From: G963666935 sp963666935
Lineage (GTDB): Bacteria > Bacillota > Clostridia > Christensenellales > CAG-138
Direction of reading: 5' to 3'
NCBI GenBank assembly: GCA_963666935.1
Contig: OY762936.1
Span: forward strand, 2,108,001-2,172,000
Length of the DNA stretch: 64,000 bases
Positions 51,621-61,544 of this stretch are shown one piece after another. Made by a program: the position numbers and the translations under genes. The notes under the pieces were generated by a model. It ran no database searches. It saw nothing but the letters and a program-made list of their open reading frames with translations, and had not been told where the DNA came from. The number at the start of each line of letters is the position of its first letter. Positions within the stretch are counted from its first letter, which is position 1.

Positions 51621-54600
51621 TTATTTGTAGTAATCCACCGCGGAGCGGAACAGAGGCAGGTCGAAGTTGCCCGCCACGTTTTGATACAGGGCCTCCCCCA
51701 CACGCTCGCTGTGGGCCATTTTACCCAGCACGCGGCCGTCCGGGGACACGATGCCCTCCACGGCCCAAACGGAACCGTTGGGGTTGTGATCGATGTCCAT
51801 GGTGGGGGTGCCTACCTCATCTACGTATTGGGTGATGATCTGCCCATTGTCCGCAAGCTGTTTGAGCAGCCCTTCGGGGCAAAGGAAACGTCCCTCGCCA
51901 TGGGAAACCGGCGCCGTATATATCTCCCCCACGTTGGCGTAGCGCAGCCACGGGGAATTGTTGGAACTGAGCCGAACCCGGGTGAGTTTGGACTGGTGTC
52001 TGCCGATGGCGTTGTAAGTCAAGGTGGGGCTGTCCTCTTTGGCCTCCTGAATATGGCCGTAGGGCACAAGGCCCAGCTTGATCAGCGCCTGAAACCCGTT
52101 GCAGATGCCGCAGATCAGCCCGTCGCGCCCATAGAGCAAGTTTTCCACCTGCTCGGCCACGGCGGGATTGCGCAAAAATGCAGTGATAAATTTTCCGGAG
52201 CCGTCCGGCTCGTCCCCGTTGGAGAAGCCGCCGGGGATGAAAAGCATCTGGGACTCACCTAATAGGGCTGCAAAGCGGGATATAGATTCGCCGATAGCCG
52301 CGGGAGACTTGGTGTTAATCACCAGAATTTCGCCTCTGCCGCCCGCAAGCTCCACTGCCTTTCTGGATTCGTACTCACAGTTGGTACCGGGGAACACGGG
52401 GATAAGCACTTGGGGCTTGGCGATGGAAATCGCCGCCTTTTTATGCTCCTTGGCCCGGTAGGTGAGCAGGGGCGCTTCGCCCTGCTGCCGACTTGTGCGG
52501 GTGGGGAAAATATCCTCTAAAACGCCCTCGCTTGCCGCCTCCAGCTCGTCTATAGAAAGCTGTTCTCCGTCTCGGGCAATCATACGAGCTGTTGTAACCC
52601 GTCCCAATTCCATGCCGATTTCGGCCTCATCGGCCAATTCCAGCACAAAAGAGCCGTAACTGTAGCTGAAAAGATCAGCAAGGGAGAGATTCGACACAAA
52701 CGCGAAGCCCAAGCTGTTGCCCAGCGCCATCTTATAAACCGCCTCTGCCACGCCGCCGTAGGCGGGCGCCCAAGCGGAAAGTGCCTTCTTTTCCCGGATG
52801 AGGGTTTGCACCGTATGAAGCAGCGCCACAAGGGATTCGGGTTTGGGCAGGCCGTTTTCATATTCGGGCCGGAGCAGAACCACCTTGGAGCCCGCCCGCT
52901 TGAACTCGGGAGAAATCACATGATGCACATCCCCTACCGCCACGGCAAAGGCCACAAGGGTGGGCGGCACGTCCAACGCCTCAAAGGAGCCGCTCATGGA
53001 ATCCTTGCCGCCGATGGCGGCGACGCCAAAATCCAACTGGGCCGCGATGCCGCCCAAAAGAGCCGCCGCAGGCTTACCCCAGCGCGCGGGTTCTTTTCTT
53101 AACTTTTCAAAATATTCCTGAAAGCTCATATAGCAATCGGTAAGCGGCGCGCCCGCCGCCACCAGCTTACAAAGGGCCTCCACCACCGCGAGATATGCCC
53201 CATGATACGGGGACTTCTTTGCGATTTTTGGGTTGTAGCCCCAGGACATGAGGGAGCAAGTCACAGTATCCCCGTGCTCCGCGGGTATTTTTGCCGCCAT
53301 CACTTGCACGGGGGTTCGCTGCCGCTTGCCGCCCAATGGCATCAGCACCGTATTGGCCCCCACGGTGGAATCGAACATCTCCACAAGCCCCCGCTTAGCA
53401 CAGACGTTGAGATCCGTCACAAGGGACTTGTAAGTTTCACTGAATCCGCCGGGCACCGGTTTTTCAAACGGTTCTGGCTTTTTCACAGCCGCCTGTGCGT
53501 GTTTGGGCGCACCGTTGGTATCAATAAAGGCACGGGATATATCCGCCACCGTTTGACCCATGAATTCCATGATGAGCCGTGCGTCATCCGTGACCTGTGC
53601 CACCACAGTGGCTTCCAGATTTTCGCCGTCCGCAAGGGCCGCAAAGCGGGACGCATCCTCACGGGTCACCACCACGGCCATGCGCTCCTGGGACTCGCTG
53701 ATGGCCAGTTCGGTGCCGTCCAACCCCGCGTATTTCTTGGGTACCGCGTCCAGTTGAATCCGAAGCCCGTCGGCCAGTTCGCCGATGGCCACGGACACGC
53801 CGCCTGCGCCAAAGTCGTTGCAGCGCTTGATCATCTTGGTCGCTTCCGGGTTTCGGAACAGCCGCTGGAGCTTCCGCTCCTCCGGCGCGTTGCCCTTTTG
53901 CACCTCTGCCCCGCATTGGTCCAGCGACTGGGCAGTATGGGCCTTGGAGGAGCCTGTGGCGCCGCCGCAGCCATCCCGGCCGGTGCGGCCCCCCAGAAGG
54001 ATGACAAGATCCCCGGGGATCGGCTCTTCCCGCCGGACGTTTTCCTGCTTGGCCGCCGCCACCACCGCGCCGATTTCCATGCGCTTGGCGGCGTAGCCAT
54101 CATCGTAAATCTCTTCCACAATACCCGTGGGCAGGCCAATCTGGTTGCCGTAGGAGCTGTAACCCCGGGCCGCCGTGGTTACGATTTTGCGCTGGGACAG
54201 CTTGCCGGGGATGGTTTCACTCACGGGGCGGCGGGGATCCGCAGCGCCCGTAACCCGCATGGCCTGATAGACGTAGCCACGACCGGAGAGGGGATCCCTT
54301 ATGGCGCCACCGATGCAGGTTGCTGCGCCGCCGAAAGGCTCGATCTCCGTAGGGTGGTTATGGGTTTCATTCTTAAAGAGTAGCAGCCAGGGCTGCTTTT
54401 CCCCGTTGACTTCCGCGGTGATCTTCACCGTGCAGGCGTTGATTTCCTTGGAATCGTCCAGTTTATTCAGTTTTCCCTGACGCTTCAGGTACTTCCCGGC
54501 GATGGTGGCCATATCCATGAGCGTCACGGGCTTTTTTGAGCCCAGCTCTTGGCGAATTTTCAGATACCGCTCGTACGTCTTTTGAATGAGCGCATCCTCA

Positions 54601-55307
54601 AAGGTCACGTTGTCCAAAACCGTAGAGAAGGTGGTATGCCTGCAGTGATCCGACCAGTAGGTATCCAGCACCTTTAGCTCCGTCACGGTGGGGTCCCTAT
54701 GCTCCGAAGCGAAATAATCCCTGCAAAAGCGCAGGTCGTCCAGATCCATGGCGAATCCGTATTCTTGTAGCATCGCCGCAAGTAACCCGTCATCCATGCG
54801 GATAAATCCCTCCACAGTGGCCACGGGCTCGGGGGCTTCCCATTCGGTCTTTAAGGTTGCATAGGGCGCAAGGGACGCTTCCCGGCTCTCCACAGGGTTG
54901 ATGAGATGCTTCTTGATCCGCTGGACTTCTTCCCCGCTCAGCTTGCCATAAAAAGCGAACGCCCGGGCTGTGCGTACCACGAACCCCTCTTCTTGGGAGA
55001 TGAGCCGCATGCACTGCTCTGCCGCGTCCGCCCGCTGATCATACTGGCCGGGCAGATACTCCACCGCCACCACAGCGGCGCAATCATTGGGCAGTTCCTC
55101 CGTCACCCGGTCCGTCTGGGGCTCGGCAAACACGCCGAACCGACAGGTATCTAAGAGTTCCTTTTCCGCATTCTCAATATCGTAGCGCTGAAACAGGCGT
55201 ACCCGCTCCAACGACTGGATTCCAAGTACCTCTTTGAGCTCATGAAGCAGGGAGGCAGCCTCCTGTTCAAAACCAGGTTTTCGCTCCACATACAGCCTGT
55301 ATACCAT
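51621..55307 (-). CDS. purL: Phosphoribosylformylglycinamidine synthase, single-chain PurL
   Basis: The 1228-residue enzyme converts FGAR and glutamine to FGAM with ATP. It is the large single-chain form with an N-terminal PurS-like region, two repeated synthase halves (DTYWSDHCRHTTF, FKNETHNHPTEIEPFGGAATCIGG, then a second half with GGKDSMSGSFE) and a C-terminal glutaminase domain with the Cys in CGICNGFQALIKLG and GFSNGDEPDGSGK. Bacilli use separate PurL, PurQ and PurS instead. The gene lies one base after purD, last in the operon. Confidence 0.96.
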   Translation of the reverse strand: MVYRLYVERKPGFEQEAASLLHELKEVLGIQSLERVRLFQRYDIENAEKELLDTCRFGVFAEPQTDRVTEELPNDCAAVVAVEYLPGQYDQRADAAEQCMRLISQEEGFVVRTARAFAFYGKLSGEEVQRIKKHLINPVESREASLAPYATLKTEWEAPEPVATVEGFIRMDDGLLAAMLQEYGFAMDLDDLRFCRDYFASEHRDPTVTELKVLDTYWSDHCRHTTFSTVLDNVTFEDALIQKTYERYLKIRQELGSKKPVTLMDMATIAGKYLKRQGKLNKLDDSKEINACTVKITAEVNGEKQPWLLLFKNETHNHPTEIEPFGGAATCIGGAIRDPLSGRGYVYQAMRVTGAADPRRPVSETIPGKLSQRKIVTTAARGYSSYGNQIGLPTGIVEEIYDDGYAAKRMEIGAVVAAAKQENVRREEPIPGDLVILLGGRTGRDGCGGATGSSKAHTAQSLDQCGAEVQKGNAPEERKLQRLFRNPEATKMIKRCNDFGAGGVSVAIGELADGLRIQLDAVPKKYAGLDGTELAISESQERMAVVVTREDASRFAALADGENLEATVVAQVTDDARLIMEFMGQTVADISRAFIDTNGAPKHAQAAVKKPEPFEKPVPGGFSETYKSLVTDLNVCAKRGLVEMFDSTVGANTVLMPLGGKRQRTPVQVMAAKIPAEHGDTVTCSLMSWGYNPKIAKKSPYHGAYLAVVEALCKLVAAGAPLTDCYMSFQEYFEKLRKEPARWGKPAAALLGGIAAQLDFGVAAIGGKDSMSGSFEALDVPPTLVAFAVAVGDVHHVISPEFKRAGSKVVLLRPEYENGLPKPESLVALLHTVQTLIREKKALSAWAPAYGGVAEAVYKMALGNSLGFAFVSNLSLADLFSYSYGSFVLELADEAEIGMELGRVTTARMIARDGEQLSIDELEAASEGVLEDIFPTRTSRQQGEAPLLTYRAKEHKKAAISIAKPQVLIPVFPGTNCEYESRKAVELAGGRGEILVINTKSPAAIGESISRFAALLGESQMLFIPGGFSNGDEPDGSGKFITAFLRNPAVAEQVENLLYGRDGLICGICNGFQALIKLGLVPYGHIQEAKEDSPTLTYNAIGRHQSKLTRVRLSSNNSPWLRYANVGEIYTAPVSHGEGRFLCPEGLLKQLADNGQIITQYVDEVGTPTMDIDHNPNGSVWAVEGIVSPDGRVLGKMAHSERVGEALYQNVAGNFDLPLFRSAVDYYK

Positions 55308-55308
55308 G

Positions 55309-56574
55309 TCAGTTTATGCCCTTCTTTCCAATGTCTTTGCGATAATAGGCCCCTTCAAAAGAAACCTCTGCCACAGCCGCATATGCCCTTTGCACGGCCT
55401 CTTTGAGCGTATCCGCCGCGGCAGTGACGCCAAGAACCCGGCCGCCGCCAGTGACCATGCGTCCGTCCTTTTCTTTTACACCGGCGCAGTATACGCGCAC
55501 GCCCGGCATTTGGGGCACATTGCCCAAATCGATTTCATATCCGGTTTTGTATTCCATGGGATAGCCCTTCGACGCCATAACCACACAGCAGGCGGCGCCG
55601 GAAGAAAATTCAACCTTTATTTCGCCCAGCCGCTCTTCTTCCACGGCAAGCATGATTTCCAACAGGTCGCTCTTTAACAGGGGTAGCACCACTTGCGTTT
55701 CCGGGTCACCAAAGCGGCAGTTGTATTCAATGACTTTGGGGCCGTCCTGCGTAAGCATGAGCCCAAAGTACAAACAGCCCTTGAAGGGCCTACCTTCAGC
55801 GCACATTGCTTTTACGGTGGGCAGGTATATCGTTTCCATACATACCTTCGCCACTGCGTCTGTATAAAATGGATTGGGAGCAATGGTGCCCATGCCACCG
55901 GTGTTGGGGCCGGTGTCCCCGTCCCCGATCCGCTTATGGTCCATGGAGGACACCATGGGAACCAAGGTATGGCCATCGGTGAAGGCCAGCACGGAAACCT
56001 CCGGGCCCTGTAGATATTCCTCGATGATGATTTTCTCCCCGCTTTTGCCGAAGATTTTATCCTCCATCAGCGAGCTGACTGCGGCATTGGCCTCCTCCCG
56101 GCATTGGGCGATAAACACGCCTTTACCCAGCGCAAGGCCGTCGGCCTTCACCACCATGGGTGCGGGCGCGGTTTTGATATAGTTCATCGCCTCCGCCGCG
56201 CAGTCAAACACCTCATAGCGGGCGGTAGGAATGCCGTATTTTTTCATAAGGTTCTTGGCGAAAATTTTGCTACTTTCGATTTCCGCCGCTTTGGCATCGG
56301 GGCCGAAGCATCTTATGCCCAGGCTATGGAGGCGGTCTACGGCGCCCAGGGCCAAGGGATCGTCCGGCGTTACCACCACGAAGTCAATCTTCTGCTCCGC
56401 TGCAAAGGCAGCCATGCCGTCGATATCCGTGGCCTTGATCGGAACGCAGGTTGCGTCATCGCCCATGCCCCCGTTGCCGGGGAGAACGTAGAGCGTTTCA
56501 ATGTTCGGGTTTTCCCGCAGCTTCTTGACCACCGCGTGCTCGCGGCCGCCGCTGCCGATTACCATAACTTTCAT
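55309..56574 (-). CDS. purD: Phosphoribosylamine-glycine ligase
   Basis: The 421-residue ATP-grasp enzyme makes GAR from phosphoribosylamine and glycine. It shows MVIGSGGREHAVVKKL, the ATP-grasp region VVKADGLALGKGVF, GPEVSVLAFTDG and the metal-binding EYNCRFGDPETQVVL. The stop is one base before purL. Confidence 0.97.
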   Translation of the reverse strand: MKVMVIGSGGREHAVVKKLRENPNIETLYVLPGNGGMGDDATCVPIKATDIDGMAAFAAEQKIDFVVVTPDDPLALGAVDRLHSLGIRCFGPDAKAAEIESSKIFAKNLMKKYGIPTARYEVFDCAAEAMNYIKTAPAPMVVKADGLALGKGVFIAQCREEANAAVSSLMEDKIFGKSGEKIIIEEYLQGPEVSVLAFTDGHTLVPMVSSMDHKRIGDGDTGPNTGGMGTIAPNPFYTDAVAKVCMETIYLPTVKAMCAEGRPFKGCLYFGLMLTQDGPKVIEYNCRFGDPETQVVLPLLKSDLLEIMLAVEEERLGEIKVEFSSGAACCVVMASKGYPMEYKTGYEIDLGNVPQMPGVRVYCAGVKEKDGRMVTGGGRVLGVTAAADTLKEAVQRAYAAVAEVSFEGAYYRKDIGKKGIN

Positions 56575-56593
56575 TGGGCACTTACCTCAAAAA

Positions 56594-57775
56594 TTAATGA
56601 TGGAACAGCCGAAGGCCGTCAAAGAACATGACCATGCCGTAGCGGTCGCAGGCCTCGATGACCAAATCATCCCGAATGGAACCGCCGGGCTGGGCGATAT
56701 AGCTTACCCCACTGCGGCTGGCCCTGTCAATGTTATCCGCAAAGGGGAAGAAGGCGTCGCTGCCCAGAGAGACCCCCGTGATACCGGAAAGATACGCTTT
56801 CTTTTCTTCCGCGGTCAGCGGCTGCGGCCGAACGGTAAAGAACCGCTGCCAAATACCCTCGCCCAGCACATCCTCGGAAAAGTCGGAAACATAGACGTCG
56901 ATGGCGTTATCCCGCTCCGGCCGGCCCACGTCCGCACGGAAGGGTAAGGCAAGCACCTTTTCATGGCTTCTGAGATGCCAGATATCCGCCTTGTTGCCCG
57001 CAAGCCGGGTGCAGTGCACCCGAGACTGCTGCCCCGCGCCCACACCGATGGTCTGGCCCCGGTAGGCATAGCAGACAGAGTTGGACTGGGTATACTTGAG
57101 GGCGATGAGGGAAAGCACCAGATCCCGGATGGCTTCCGCAGGTGCGTCCTTCTTTTTCGTCACTGCATTGGTGAGAATGCTTGCATCGATTTTTGCCTCG
57201 TTGCGGGTTTGCTCAAAGGTAACGCCGAAGACCTGTTTTGTTTCCTGCGGATCGGGCCGATAGGTTTCATCGATGCGGACGATATTGTATGCTCCCTTGC
57301 GCTTGGTTTTTAAAATGGCAAGCGCCTCATCGGTATAGCCGGGAGCGATGATGCCATCGGACACTTCCCGCTTGATGATGGAGGCGGTGACTTCGTCGCA
57401 GATGTCGCTTAAGGAAATCCAGTCCCCGAAGGAGGACATGCGGTCCGTGCCCCGGGCCCGGGCGTAGGCGCAGGCCAGCGGCGAGCTATTGAGATTGGGA
57501 ATATCCTCCACGGCGTTGATGACCATTTCGGTTTGGGTCAGGGAAATGCCCACTGCGGCTCCCGCAGGGCTCACATGCTTGAAGGACGCTGCTGCCGGAA
57601 GCCCCAGCGCCTCTTTGAGCTCGCGAACCAGCTGCCAGCCGTTGAGGGCGTCCAAAAAGTTAATATAACCCGGGCGGCCATTGAGTACTTCAAGGGGCAA
57701 CTCCCCTTGCTCCATAAGAATGCGGGCGGTACCCTGATTGGGGTTGCAGCCGTATTTCAAAGCGATCTCTCTCAT
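56594..57775 (-). CDS. AICAR transformylase, stand-alone
   Basis: The 393-residue protein corresponds to the C-terminal transformylase domain of bifunctional PurH only. It starts directly at IALKYGCNPNQG, contains SFKHVSPAGAAVG (the catalytic Lys-His region) and SDAFFPFADNIDRA. The N-terminal IMP cyclohydrolase domain of PurH is absent; the adjacent PurO supplies that step. It uses 10-formyl-THF. The start overlaps the purO stop by four bases. Confidence 0.93.
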   Translation of the reverse strand: MREIALKYGCNPNQGTARILMEQGELPLEVLNGRPGYINFLDALNGWQLVRELKEALGLPAAASFKHVSPAGAAVGISLTQTEMVINAVEDIPNLNSSPLACAYARARGTDRMSSFGDWISLSDICDEVTASIIKREVSDGIIAPGYTDEALAILKTKRKGAYNIVRIDETYRPDPQETKQVFGVTFEQTRNEAKIDASILTNAVTKKKDAPAEAIRDLVLSLIALKYTQSNSVCYAYRGQTIGVGAGQQSRVHCTRLAGNKADIWHLRSHEKVLALPFRADVGRPERDNAIDVYVSDFSEDVLGEGIWQRFFTVRPQPLTAEEKKAYLSGITGVSLGSDAFFPFADNIDRASRSGVSYIAQPGGSIRDDLVIEACDRYGMVMFFDGLRLFHH

Positions 57776-58497
57776 TTTTCTTCCTCCCGCACGTTTTTAT
57801 TGATGAGTACATTGTCATAGGTGCCGTCTTTCAAGTTCGTATATCGTACGTAGAGGGAAATCTTGTTGTCTGCATCCAGACTTTCCCAGATGCCCTCCGC
57901 GAATTTGTCGATGTCATTTGGAATTTTCACCCGTTCCGGCTCTCCCTCAAAGGTGGGCAGGGGGTTGCCATCGCCCATATAGGTATGCAGAAAATGGCCG
58001 ATGCCGGGAAGCGCGCCAAAGGAGAAGGTTTCCCGATAACAGCAGGAGCCTTCGGCATCGCCGGCCTTGAGGATGTTCATTTTATAGGTGAAGCCGCCAT
58101 CAAGAAAGGTCAGCATGCCGCTGATCCGAGGGGTGAAATGGGGCGCGTCTGGCTCAAAGCAGCGGGTGTCTAAAGCCGCCTCAAAGCTTTTGCCCTGAGA
58201 GATAAAATCGTAAATGGTATCCGTCTGATCGCCATTGGTGACAATGACGCGGTTTTCGTACGTCCGTACGGGAGAATAAACCACCAGCTCCGGCTCCTTC
58301 ATCTTTTCCGGCTCAAAGGGGTATATGATGATGCCGCCGTCACGCTCCTCAAACACCCGGTTGCGGCTATTTTCGCTGCGGCCCATGATAAAATAAGCCA
58401 TTGCTGCGCTCTTTTTATCTTCGCTCTCTCCGATGACGATGCCCCGGCCCGCATAGCGGTTGCCCTTGAGCAGGGCGTTTAAGTCGTTGGTCTTCAT
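57772..58497 (-). CDS. purO: PurO-type IMP cyclohydrolase
   Basis: The 241-residue protein resembles archaeal PurO, which closes FAICAR to IMP. Family marks are the opening GNRYAGRGIVIGES, the IMGRSENSRNRVF segment, YNVVITNG-type strand (RVIVTNGDQTD), ISGMLTFLDGGFTYKM and GFGHFLHTYMGDGN (here LPGIGHFLHTYMGDGN). The fold is an Ntn-hydrolase-like architecture unrelated to the PurH cyclohydrolase. It overlaps the neighbours by four bases. PurO is mostly archaeal, occasionally found in Clostridia. Confidence 0.9.
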   Translation of the reverse strand: MKTNDLNALLKGNRYAGRGIVIGESEDKKSAAMAYFIMGRSENSRNRVFEERDGGIIIYPFEPEKMKEPELVVYSPVRTYENRVIVTNGDQTDTIYDFISQGKSFEAALDTRCFEPDAPHFTPRISGMLTFLDGGFTYKMNILKAGDAEGSCCYRETFSFGALPGIGHFLHTYMGDGNPLPTFEGEPERVKIPNDIDKFAEGIWESLDADNKISLYVRYTNLKDGTYDNVLINKNVREEEK

Positions 58498-59111
58498 TTG
58501 CGTTCTTTTCCTTTCTGTATCTCTTCACAGAGCGCTTCCACCGCTTTGGGCAAAAGCTGCCACTCCGCCTCTTCCATAACCCGCCGCTGGAGGGTTTCGG
58601 GAGTATCTTCCTCTTTTACCTCCACGGCTTTTTGTAATAAAATCCTGCCACCGTCCGGAATTTCGTTCACCAGATGCACGGTGGCCCCGGTGACCTTTAC
58701 GCCCTTTTCAAGGGCCGCCTCGTGCACTTTAAGCCCGTAATATCCTTTCCCACAGAAGGCGGGGATTAGAGAGGGATGCACGTTGACCATTCGGTCCGGA
58801 TAGCGGGATACGAAGTTTTCGCTCAGGATGCACATAAAGCCCGCCAGCACCACCAGATCAATGCCGTATTCCTGCAAAACCCGGTGCATTTCGCTTTCGT
58901 AGGCTTCCTGGCTTGGAAACGCCTTACGCTCTATCACCTGCGCTGCAACGCCGCTGTGCTTCGCCCGCTCCAGCGCATAGGCCCCAGCTTTGCTGGAAAT
59001 CACCAACCGGATTTCTCCGCTTTTGAGGGTTCCCGCGGCCTGCGCGTCCAACAGCGCCTGCAAGTTGGTTCCGCCGCCGGAAACCAGCGCCGCGATTTTG
59101 GCCTTTAGCAT
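58494..59111 (-). CDS. purN: GAR transformylase
   Basis: The 205-residue enzyme formylates GAR with 10-formyl-THF. Marks: VSGGGTNLQALLD, the catalytic HPSLIPAFCGKGYYG stretch (His) and GATVHLVNEIPDGGRIL (Asp). It overlaps purM by seven bases and purO by four. Confidence 0.96.
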   Translation of the reverse strand: MLKAKIAALVSGGGTNLQALLDAQAAGTLKSGEIRLVISSKAGAYALERAKHSGVAAQVIERKAFPSQEAYESEMHRVLQEYGIDLVVLAGFMCILSENFVSRYPDRMVNVHPSLIPAFCGKGYYGLKVHEAALEKGVKVTGATVHLVNEIPDGGRILLQKAVEVKEEDTPETLQRRVMEEAEWQLLPKAVEALCEEIQKGKERK

Positions 59112-60136
59112 AAAATGATTCCCTCGTCGGACTTGACCACTTCTCCCATAATGTAGGCGTCCACGCCGTTGGCACGAAGGGTTTTTACGGCCGCGTCGGC
59201 CCTGTCTGCTGCTGCCGTGACGGTCATGCCAACGCCCATGTTAAAGGTATTAAACATATCCCGAGGCTCGATTCCGCCGGTCTTTTGAATCAAGTTGAAG
59301 ATGGGCAGTATGCGGACCTTCGCTTGGTCGATTCTCGCCGAAAGCCCCTTGGGAATGCTCCGGGGAATGTTTTCGTAGAACCCGCCGCCGGTAATATGGG
59401 CAACGGAGTGAATCCCGCCCTCACGAAGCAGGGTCAGGATGGGTTTTACATAGATCACGGTTGGGGTCAACAGCGCCTCCCCCAGGCTCATGCCCAGTTC
59501 GTCTATTTGCCGGTTCAGGTCTCGATGCTCTACGTTGAATACCTTGCGCACTAGGGAAAAGCCATTGGAGTGCACGCCGGAAGAAGGCAGCGCGATCACC
59601 GCGTCCCCCTCGCATACTTTACTGTTATCCAGAATTTCCGCCCGGTCCACCACGCCCACGGAGAACCCTGCCAAATCATACTCGTCCGTCGGGTAAAAGC
59701 CCGGCATTTCCGCGGTTTCCCCGCCGATGAGGGCACAGCCGGACTGCACGCAGCCCTCCGCCACGCCGGAAACGATGGAAGCCACCTTCTGTGGAATGTT
59801 CTTACCCAAAGCGATATAGTCGAGGAAAAACAGGGGCTTTGCCCCGCAGCATACAATGTCGTTGACGCACATGGCTACGCAGTCGATGCCCACGGTATCA
59901 TGCTTGTCCATAAGAAATGCGATTTTGAGCTTTGTGCCCACGCCGTCGGTGCCGCTGACAAGGATGGGATCTTTCATGCCGGTTCCCAAGGCAAAGGCCC
60001 CACCGAACCCGCCGATATCCGATACCACGCCAGCCGTCCGGGTGCGGGCGATATGCTCCTTCATCAATTCCACCGCGGCATAACCCGCCGTAATGTCCAC
60101 GCCTGCCCGCGTGTAGCTTTCACTGTGACTTTTCAT
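59105..60136 (-). CDS. purM: AIR synthetase
   Basis: The 343-residue enzyme cyclises FGAM to AIR with ATP. Visible are GGFGGAFALG, the DGVGTKLKIA loop, DIVCCGAKPLFFLDYIA, GGETAEMPGFY and HITGGGFYENIPR. It lies 13 bases after purF. Confidence 0.97.
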   Translation of the reverse strand: MKSHSESYTRAGVDITAGYAAVELMKEHIARTRTAGVVSDIGGFGGAFALGTGMKDPILVSGTDGVGTKLKIAFLMDKHDTVGIDCVAMCVNDIVCCGAKPLFFLDYIALGKNIPQKVASIVSGVAEGCVQSGCALIGGETAEMPGFYPTDEYDLAGFSVGVVDRAEILDNSKVCEGDAVIALPSSGVHSNGFSLVRKVFNVEHRDLNRQIDELGMSLGEALLTPTVIYVKPILTLLREGGIHSVAHITGGGFYENIPRSIPKGLSARIDQAKVRILPIFNLIQKTGGIEPRDMFNTFNMGVGMTVTAAADRADAAVKTLRANGVDAYIMGEVVKSDEGIILC

Positions 60137-60149
60137 TCGTATTCTCCTT

Positions 60150-61544
60150 CTATTTCACCGCATTGGGAATTGGACAGGGGTAATTGCCCGTAAAGCAGCC
60201 GCTGCACAGCCCCAGGCCGCAGCCTTCCACAATTTGGGGCAGCCGATTGACATCCAGGAACCCCAGGGAATCCGCATCCACAAGAGATCGAATTTCCTCC
60301 ACGCTATGGCAGCTGGCAATAAGATTTTCTTCCGAGTCGATATCCGTACCGAAATAGCAGACATGCAAGAATGGAGGTGCGGTAACCCGAAGGTGCACCT
60401 CTTTCGCACCCGCCTGACGCAGCAGCCGAACAATCCGCCTGCTGGTGGTACCCCGGACGATGGAGTCGTCCACCAACACCACCCGTTTGCCGGACACCGT
60501 CTCCTCAATGGGATTGAGCTTGATGCGCACCTTATCCTCCCGGTCTGCCTGACCGGGCTGGATAAAGGTGCGGCCAATATACTTGTTTTTTACAAAGCCA
60601 AGGCCATAGGGGATGCCGGAAGCCACGGAATAGCCGATGGCGGCGTCCATGCCGCTATCCGGCACGCCCACCACCACATCCGCTTCCACGGGGTAGTCCG
60701 TGGCCAGAAATTGCCCGGCGCGAAGCCGTGCTTGATGCACGCTGATGCCTTCCACCACGGAATCCGGCCGAGTGAAATAGATATATTCGAAAGCGCACAT
60801 TGCCGTTTCCTTGCGGCCGCAGTGGCTGGTGATACTTTTAAGGCCGTCCTTGTCCACCACCGCGATTTCCCCCGGACGGATATCCCGTATAAATTCCGCG
60901 CCGATGCTATCCAGCGCACAGCTTTCCGAGGCAAAGGCGTAGCCGTTTTTCGTCTTACCGACGCACATCGGCCGAAACCCGTAGGGATCCCGGGCGGCAA
61001 TCATGCAACCGTCTACCAGAATGATCAGGGAATAAGCCCCCTCCATTTTGAACATGGCGCAGCTGAGCGCGTCCGCCGGCGAGGAGGTCTCCAGCCACTC
61101 CCGCGCCAGAATGCCCGCGATGAGTTCTGCGTTGCTATCCGTGCGGAACATAATGCCGTTGCTTTCCAGTTGCTTGCGCAGCTCGCGGTAATTGCTCAAA
61201 GCCCCATTGTTGCACAGGGCCAGTTTCCCCTTCACATGGGTCACAATCAGAGGCTGTATTTCATCGCAGTCGTCGCCGCTGCCGACGCCATAGCGCACAT
61301 GGCCGATAGCCGCATTCCCAAAGCCCAGAGCCGCAAGTTCCCGTTCGCCAAACACATTGCTCACCAGACCCGGAGCGCCGAATTTTTTAATTTTCTCGCC
61401 CCGCTTCACAGCGATGCCGCAACTCTCCTGGCCTCGGTGCTGCAATGCATAAAGGGCATAGTAGGCAGATGCCGCCACGTCCCCTTCCCGATCCTCATAG
61501 ATGCCGAACACGCCACATTCTTCATGCAGCTTATCGCTAGTCAT
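60150..61544 (-). CDS. purF: Amidophosphoribosyltransferase
   Basis: The 464-residue enzyme starts purine synthesis: PRPP plus glutamine to phosphoribosylamine. The short propeptide ends before the nucleophile Cys in EECGVFGIY (about residue 10). The NTN glutaminase region contains HVRYGVGS and the PRTase motif VVLVDDSIVRGTT follows. C-terminal Cys residues (VEGCGLGLCSGC) could bind the [4Fe-4S] cluster of Bacillus-type PurF. Overlaps purE by four bases. Confidence 0.97.
   Translation of the reverse strand: MTSDKLHEECGVFGIYEDREGDVAASAYYALYALQHRGQESCGIAVKRGEKIKKFGAPGLVSNVFGERELAALGFGNAAIGHVRYGVGSGDDCDEIQPLIVTHVKGKLALCNNGALSNYRELRKQLESNGIMFRTDSNAELIAGILAREWLETSSPADALSCAMFKMEGAYSLIILVDGCMIAARDPYGFRPMCVGKTKNGYAFASESCALDSIGAEFIRDIRPGEIAVVDKDGLKSITSHCGRKETAMCAFEYIYFTRPDSVVEGISVHQARLRAGQFLATDYPVEADVVVGVPDSGMDAAIGYSVASGIPYGLGFVKNKYIGRTFIQPGQADREDKVRIKLNPIEETVSGKRVVLVDDSIVRGTTSRRIVRLLRQAGAKEVHLRVTAPPFLHVCYFGTDIDSEENLIASCHSVEEIRSLVDADSLGFLDVNRLPQIVEGCGLGLCSGCFTGNYPCPIPNAVK

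Noticed and set aside
52691..52700. TTCGACA (0A-box core) inside purL
   Set aside because: Within coding sequence, with no promoter; expected by chance.
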